Assembly: GCF_001619985.1 (NCBI RefSeq)
Contig: NW_017264196.1
Coordinates: forward strand, 2,232,001-2,296,000
Length of the DNA stretch: 64,000 bases
Direction of reading: 5' to 3'
DNA from: Xylona heveae TC161
Lineage: Eukaryota; Ascomycota; Xylonomycetes; Xylonales; Xylonaceae
Shown here in pieces: positions 58,957 to 64,000 of the stretch. Positions within the stretch are counted from its first letter, which is position 1; each line of letters opens with the position of its first letter. A program made the translations under genes and the position numbers. The notes beneath the pieces are model-generated. The model searched no databases. It was not told where the DNA came from and was given only the letters and a program-made list of their open reading frames with translations.

Positions 58957-59973
58957 TTAGCCTTTGAAAATGACAGTAACAGGTTGAATGGAAGTCACCT
59001 CATGAGCAGCACGTTTCAGCCTTTCACTCACTTCCATCTCGAGTCGTTCCTTTCCGTACGGTTCAGTGGCCAATACTGCCATCTGATCTCGCCCAGAAGG
59101 AAAATCAGTCTCGAATAGTGGCTCCCCACTGCCACGCATGTTTGCGAGCACAGATTGCCAAAAATGCCATCTTAGGAGCTCATCTGACACACGATCAGGA
59201 CCAGATGGTTTACGGCAAGCTGGCTCAAGAACTCGGCCATCGATTCCCCAACTATTGGGCAAAAAGGTGGTGATCTTATAATCATCCTGTGTTGTATTAG
59301 CATGACTGCGATAAGCCCTAATTTAAAGATACTCACATCAGGGTTAACGGAAAACATGTACTGATCGAAGCGCGTGTGAAAACTTTCCAACATCAGTAAC
59401 CCATTTTGAATCGAATTTATTCCGCTCTCCAGGGAATCCTCATCGATATTGGTAATCCATCGTCTGTAGTTATTGTCTATCCATAGACTTTCTTTTGCTA
59501 ATGGGAAAACATGTGCGGCTTGTAGGCCAGTAAAATCATTCCATGGCGCTAGCTCATTCACCTCTCCGGATATCACACAATTCTGGTCTCTTCTGCGCAC
59601 ACCCCGGACGAATGCATTTTCTCGGCCGGAAATTGAGGTACTGATGATTCTTGCCACCCATGGCTCATTGGTTATGTGTACAGTCCCTATATAAATAAGT
59701 CCGTGACACAGTCTCCTTTTGACATACCCACATACCTGAGGCGCTGATCTCATACGTTCCCGGGAGGACCGGTTGTGCAGAAGGGACAATAGTTCGGTTA
59801 GTCTCCTGATGGCGAACGACCAAATCACCCTCGACGACAAGCAGAACATTCCCAAGGATCCAAATCAGAGTTTCTTCCGTCAGGGAGCCTTTCTGATAGC
59901 AACCGCCCAATGTCGATCCGTTGGAGGCATCGACAAAATGGACGTTCCGCCACGGGCTCCGATCTCTAGGCAT
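58957..59973 (-). CDS. HNH-domain protein (fungal HNH_2 type)
   Basis: Three exons are inferred: 59973-59736, 59686-59337 and 59286-58957, giving 305 residues. The middle carries the HNH region seen in many fungal proteins: CVISGE, LQAAHVFPLAKESLW with the first histidine, NSIQNGLLMLESFHTRFDQ with the Asn and last His, and SVNPD, which continues into DDYKITTF after splicing. These proteins are expanded in filamentous fungi. A nuclease activity is assumed from the fold, and the biological role is not known. The N-terminal 80 residues form a small domain of unknown function. No toxin-type partner or secretion signal is seen beside it. Confidence 0.82.
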
Positions 59974-61112
59974 TGTGACTGGAGAAGGGTCACAGTATTA
60001 CAAAAGAAAAAGGAAGCTTCCAAAAGAACGCCTCGAAGTTTAGTTAGTCTTTTAGAATGCTTCCCGGTTCTCATGAAAGCTGAGAACGCAGTATATTGAT
60101 GGAGAGAATAAATCAGAAGAGAGAGCTTATGACGATGTCAAGCAGCACAGTCTGTGCACAGTTAAGGTTGAGAGGAAGCGAGCGAGGGTGACGAGCGATA
60201 GCTAGTCCGAATCTACCCCTGAGGGCTAGCGACCGAGACGGACAGACTCCCTTGTATTGCCACTACAAAGCAAAGTTTTTACGCAGCGGATAAGGCGTCA
60301 TGTAGCTCATGTGGGCAGCATCTCTGTCTTGGAAAAATAAATAATATAAAAAAGAGAAAAAAAAAAAAAAATTTGATAAGTCAAAACAAGTTGCACGGGC
60401 GATTCCTGGGCGCTGGGCGCTGGGCGCTGGGCAATCGGATGGCTCCTGTCGTGAGGTTAGTCTGAGTGGTTAGCAATTTATACTTTGTGCTGGAGCTTGT
60501 ATTCATAGCAGTGGTTCACACAGTGGTTCTGGAGTAATCTTGACTTCTTAAGGTATATAATTAAGCTATATGCAAAGACTTCATTACTTATACAAGGGTC
60601 AATCAATTGTTAATGCAAGGCCCTCTTATTGTTTTATACTGTGTTTCATAAAGGAGGTAGACTTTGAAGTATCTTATATATTAAGGGTTATAGAGTATAG
60701 GGTTACTAGTATGGTATGGTATAGTATAATATGGTACATATAGTATGATATAATATAGTATATATAGAAGATCATATACTAGTATTCATTTCCGGGAACA
60801 AAATCTGTTAGCTCCGTCAAGAAATATAAAAATCTCCTCGACGGCGAAACACGCTGAAGCGGTTCTCATGGGGTGGAAGAAAAGAAATTAAGCCTCCCTA
60901 ATTAAGACGACCTTGAAAAACGAGAAATGACCTGGGGGATATAAGTACAGAAGAATAGCTAGACAAAGACAAAAGACAAAAGAATCTCCAATACGATGCC
61001 ACGTGCGCCAGGTATATCTTATGTACAAGAGAGATAATAACATGAACAAAAACAATAATTAAAAAACAAAACAAAAAAAACCTGACCCAAAACATGCTCC
61101 GTCAATACTAGA
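59974..61112. other. Intergenic with low-complexity sequence
   Basis: No gene is supported. About 60340-60372 is a poly-A-rich run. About 60660-60780 is AT-rich with a repeated tatggtatag-type motif. The last 200 bases are the 3' region of the assembly-line gene. Confidence 0.5.
60406..60432 (+). repeat. 7-bp tandem repeat
   Basis: The unit ctgggcg occurs nearly four times in a row. Confidence 0.9.
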
Positions 61113-64000
61113 TCAGCGCCTTGTAACTAGTTTCCCATCCTTGGAACTCATCACCAAATGGTGCGAGGTCATAAAGTATCCAAACCCAGCCTTCTTGGCG
61201 TCAGCGAACCAGTACAAGGGGTTCGTGATTGGCAATGTCTTGAGTTCATCATTATTGTCAACATAATCAGCAAAGTCCTTGACATGCAACCGGAGGCGGG
61301 CATTATGCGTCAAGACTTCCACGCTGCCAGCTTCTCCGCCGGCGCTCGTAATGGACGCAACCATGTCGCCCACCACCTGATTTACTGGAGCTACGTCCAG
61401 ATAGCCACTGACGGCAGAGAAGTCTGGCCTGGTGCCGAGCTGGCGGATAATGCTTAGCAGCTCGTCCAAAACCGCCGGGGCCGTGACATCCGAGGATGCC
61501 TTTTCGTCTTCCGAAGCAGGAAGCGGCCGGTGGAGATTGACCTGCAGGCCGAGGCGGGCGGCCTTGCGCAGGAACGTCTCTGCGGCCCACTTGCTGGCGA
61601 CATAGCCATCACTGCCGTCTGTGCGCGGGGCCGCGCCATCGTAAACCTGGACGGCGCCGGAGGTGACTATGTGGAAGAGCGCGTTATTGGTGAGAGCAAG
61701 CCGGGCGAGCTCTTTGACGGACTCGACATTGACGGGTCGCAGGGTCTCGTAGCTGTCGAAAAAAGAGCGGTTGGCGGCGCAGTGGACGACTACATCTGCC
61801 TTCTCTCCAAGAGCAGCCAATCCGGTGGACGAAAGACCGAGGTTCGGCTGAGACAGATCGGCACGAACGAACTTGACCTTGCCGCTGGGCGAGGAGAGCG
61901 AGGCTAATGCGGTGGTCTCGTCCCGGACAAGACAGAGAATCTCTCCAACCTGTGGGGTGTCGATAAGGCGACGGAGGAGATGGCGGCCTAGGTAGCCTGT
62001 TGCGCCTGCTAAGACGACAGTGAGATTCGAGCTATTCCTGGGCCGCGATGAGATTTCCTTGCCGAGTCGATTCAGACACTCTGGCACACTGGTTTCTGTC
62101 TCCCAGTCAATGACACGTGCTCCAGTGAAAGCTTTGACAATCTTCGCCATCCCTCCCAGGGTGCTGAAATTCATCAAATCGACCAGAAGTGGTGCCGAAT
62201 TCAGCTCGGCTTTCACCAGGGCCTGCAATTTCACAAGCAGGATCGAGGTCCCTCCCACATCGAAGAAGTTGGTTTCGGGCGTGAGCTCTCGAATGTTATG
62301 AGGAATCACACGCCGCCAAAGCTCTGCCATCTTCTTTTCCATTTCCATGACCAAAGCCGTATCCTGCAATCCTTCCGGCAGAGGCATTGCCTGGATGGCC
62401 TTGCGATCAAACTTGAAGTTGCTCGTCACGGGGATGTCGTCAATAGGGACGATGACAGCCGGCTGCATGTACGCAGGCAGCGGGAGCCTCGACTCAAGAT
62501 GCTGCACCATCTCCTGGCGGCGATGGTGGGGGAAATCGGGAGCGAACACGACGTGAGCAGCCAGGAACTTCTGCTCTCCCTCACCTCTCAGTGTAACGAC
62601 GGCGTGTGAGAGTGCGCCTTTGGCAGTTTCGAGTAGGACTACTTCCACTTCTTGCACCTCGATACGGAATCCACGAACTTTCACTTGATTGTCGCCTGCA
62701 ATTCGACCGAGCCAGTAAATTGCGCCATCCTCGCGAAGGCAACCGCGGTCTCCAGTGCGATACCAGGCACCACTATTGGCTGCAGATGGATGGATCTTGG
62801 ATCCGGGGAGAAACTTTTCTTTCGTCATCTCTTCCAAGCCCAAGTACCCATTGGCAATGCCAGGCCCGCCGGCGCAAATTTCTCCAGCCACGCCGACAGG
62901 CACCGGTTGGAGATGATCGTCAAGGATAGCGACCGTGTAGTTTGGCAAAATGTAACCGGCAGGGACGTGGTCCTCCAGATCCGGATCAGTGTGCTTCACT
63001 TCGCCCTTTGTAATCGCGAGCGTCGCCTCTGTAGGGCCGTAATTGTTGAACAACCTTAGCCCGGGCAGCTCGAGCGCTAGGTCGGCAAACTCTTGAATGA
63101 GTCCACGATGGAGATGTTCGCCTCCGCCAAAAGCAGCCCGCCATGCTTTACACCGGGACAGGTTCTCGCGGGCGTATCGAAACCACATCTCATACTCGGA
63201 TGGCGTAGCCACCGTGTATGTCACACCATGCTCCGCCATCAGCTTGGTAATAGATTGCGGATCGCCTCTCTTCTCAGCCGGGACGATGACGAGGCAACCA
63301 CCATCGGCGAGGCCGGCAAAGATCTGGTCCAAAGAGACGTCGAAGCTGTAGATGGTCTGCTGCAGGACCACTTTTGCCAGGTTTGGTATGTCGCAGAACC
63401 GGGAGAAGCCCTCACTTTCTGCTCGCAAATTCTCATGGGTCAGAAGAATCCCCTTGGGCTTTCCAGTGGTGCCGCTTGTGAAGAGAATGACGGCAGTTGA
63501 CCCTGGCTTTGCTCTGTTCGGGGGCGGAGTTGTCGCAGTAGAATTCGGTAGATCCGAGACCACGATTTCGACCGCATTACTGGCGCCGATAGTTTCCGTC
63601 TTGGCTGTAGTATTGCAGTCGGTCAGGAGGATAGTCGGCCGTGCGGCTTGCACGATGCTGAAGAGCCGGGCGACCGAGTTGCGGAGATCCAAAGGTATGT
63701 ACGTCGCTCCAACTCTGAACGCGGCAAGCATGGAACAAATCCAGTCGGACGATGGATCCTGGAATACACCAATGGGCGAGCCGTCGGTTGCACCAGCAGC
63801 AGTGAGAGCCGCAGCGATGACGTTGATGCGGTCTCCCATTTGCTTGTATGTGAGATTATTGCCAAGTCCATCCTTCAATGCCGGTTCCGAGCCGTGTCGC
63901 TCAATCATCTGGTCAATCCGGTGAGAAATGGTAGCCGGCCACTCGAGTTTCATTTGTGGTCCTTGAATCGTCGTCAGCTTCGACCAGGTCACACTATTCA
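61113..64000 (-). CDS. NRPS or PKS-NRPS C-terminus: adenylation, thiolation, reductase (partial)
   Basis: The frame is open to the window edge, so only the last ~960 residues are seen. An adenylation domain comes first: LFTSGTTGKPKG (A3), NNYGPTEATLAI (A5), YRTGDRG (A7), VKVRGFRIE (A8) and the A10 lysine in NFKFDRKA. A thiolation domain follows with its serine intact (NFFDVGGTSILL). The terminal reductase domain has the NADPH loop VVLAGATGYLGRHLL and an intact Tyr-Lys pair in GYVASKWAAE, which argues for reductive release over Dieckmann cyclisation. The opening stretch (LEWPATISHRIDQM, ALKDGLGNNLTY) is of the kind that follows the condensation domain in fungal PKS-NRPS hybrids. An NRPS-like A-T-R enzyme starting just outside the window is the alternative. 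It ends at the stop at 61113. Confidence 0.9.
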   Translation of the reverse strand, partial: NSVTWSKLTTIQGPQMKLEWPATISHRIDQMIERHGSEPALKDGLGNNLTYKQMGDRINVIAAALTAAGATDGSPIGVFQDPSSDWICSMLAAFRVGATYIPLDLRNSVARLFSIVQAARPTILLTDCNTTAKTETIGASNAVEIVVSDLPNSTATTPPPNRAKPGSTAVILFTSGTTGKPKGILLTHENLRAESEGFSRFCDIPNLAKVVLQQTIYSFDVSLDQIFAGLADGGCLVIVPAEKRGDPQSITKLMAEHGVTYTVATPSEYEMWFRYARENLSRCKAWRAAFGGGEHLHRGLIQEFADLALELPGLRLFNNYGPTEATLAITKGEVKHTDPDLEDHVPAGYILPNYTVAILDDHLQPVPVGVAGEICAGGPGIANGYLGLEEMTKEKFLPGSKIHPSAANSGAWYRTGDRGCLREDGAIYWLGRIAGDNQVKVRGFRIEVQEVEVVLLETAKGALSHAVVTLRGEGEQKFLAAHVVFAPDFPHHRRQEMVQHLESRLPLPAYMQPAVIVPIDDIPVTSNFKFDRKAIQAMPLPEGLQDTALVMEMEKKMAELWRRVIPHNIRELTPETNFFDVGGTSILLVKLQALVKAELNSAPLLVDLMNFSTLGGMAKIVKAFTGARVIDWETETSVPECLNRLGKEISSRPRNSSNLTVVLAGATGYLGRHLLRRLIDTPQVGEILCLVRDETTALASLSSPSGKVKFVRADLSQPNLGLSSTGLAALGEKADVVVHCAANRSFFDSYETLRPVNVESVKELARLALTNNALFHIVTSGAVQVYDGAAPRTDGSDGYVASKWAAETFLRKAARLGLQVNLHRPLPASEDEKASSDVTAPAVLDELLSIIRQLGTRPDFSAVSGYLDVAPVNQVVGDMVASITSAGGEAGSVEVLTHNARLRLHVKDFADYVDNNDELKTLPITNPLYWFADAKKAGFGYFMTSHHLVMSSKDGKLVTRR

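Noticed and set aside
60660-60780. Possible CRISPR-like or telomere-like array from repeated tatggtatag words
   Set aside because: Units are irregular and AT-rich without spacers. Simple low-complexity sequence in a fungal genome.

Overview
The window looks like a chromosomal segment of a filamentous ascomycete, most likely a member of the Eurotiales such as Aspergillus or Penicillium. The basis is dense genes with many 45-80 nt introns (GT-AG, ctaac-like branch points), fungal families (Zn2Cys6 regulators, YOS9, SLA1, COQ2, DUF7918-type proteins) and a fungal PKS-NRPS-type assembly line at the right edge. I cannot name the species. Exon boundaries were inferred by hand from splice signals, reading frame and family knowledge.

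Left part (1-19 kb): an aspartate aminotransferase (1.2-2.7 kb), housekeeping COQ2 and YOS9, then a run of metabolic genes. These are a beta-hydroxyacid dehydrogenase, a mitochondrial carrier, delta-1-pyrroline-5-carboxylate (P5C) dehydrogenase, a Zn2Cys6 regulator, a DHDPS-family aldolase and a proline-dehydrogenase-family gene. Together they match the steps of the mitochondrial trans-4-hydroxyproline route known from animals: hydroxyproline oxidase, P5C dehydrogenase, aspartate aminotransferase, 4-hydroxy-2-oxoglutarate aldolase, then disposal of glyoxylate. I propose this as a candidate fungal hydroxyproline catabolic cluster. Its proline-dehydrogenase-family gene has lost its central catalytic part, so the cluster may be decaying in this genome.

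Middle (19-49 kb): an intron-containing tRNA-Gly(GCC), a secreted acid sphingomyelinase, a 2.7 kb gene-poor stretch with a dispersed repeat, the endocytic adaptor SLA1, a hexose-type MFS transporter, a 5.1 kb gene-free stretch, a disordered conserved protein with a minisatellite, a DUF7918-type protein, a secreted subtilisin-like protease and a secreted, probably GPI-anchored S41 peptidase.

Right part (49-64 kb): a gene-poor region with an intronless Zn2Cys6 regulator of the secondary-metabolism type, a small protein kinase, an HNH-domain protein, and the C-terminal adenylation-thiolation-reductase end of an NRPS or PKS-NRPS running off the right edge. The last suggests that a secondary-metabolite cluster starts here and continues beyond the window.
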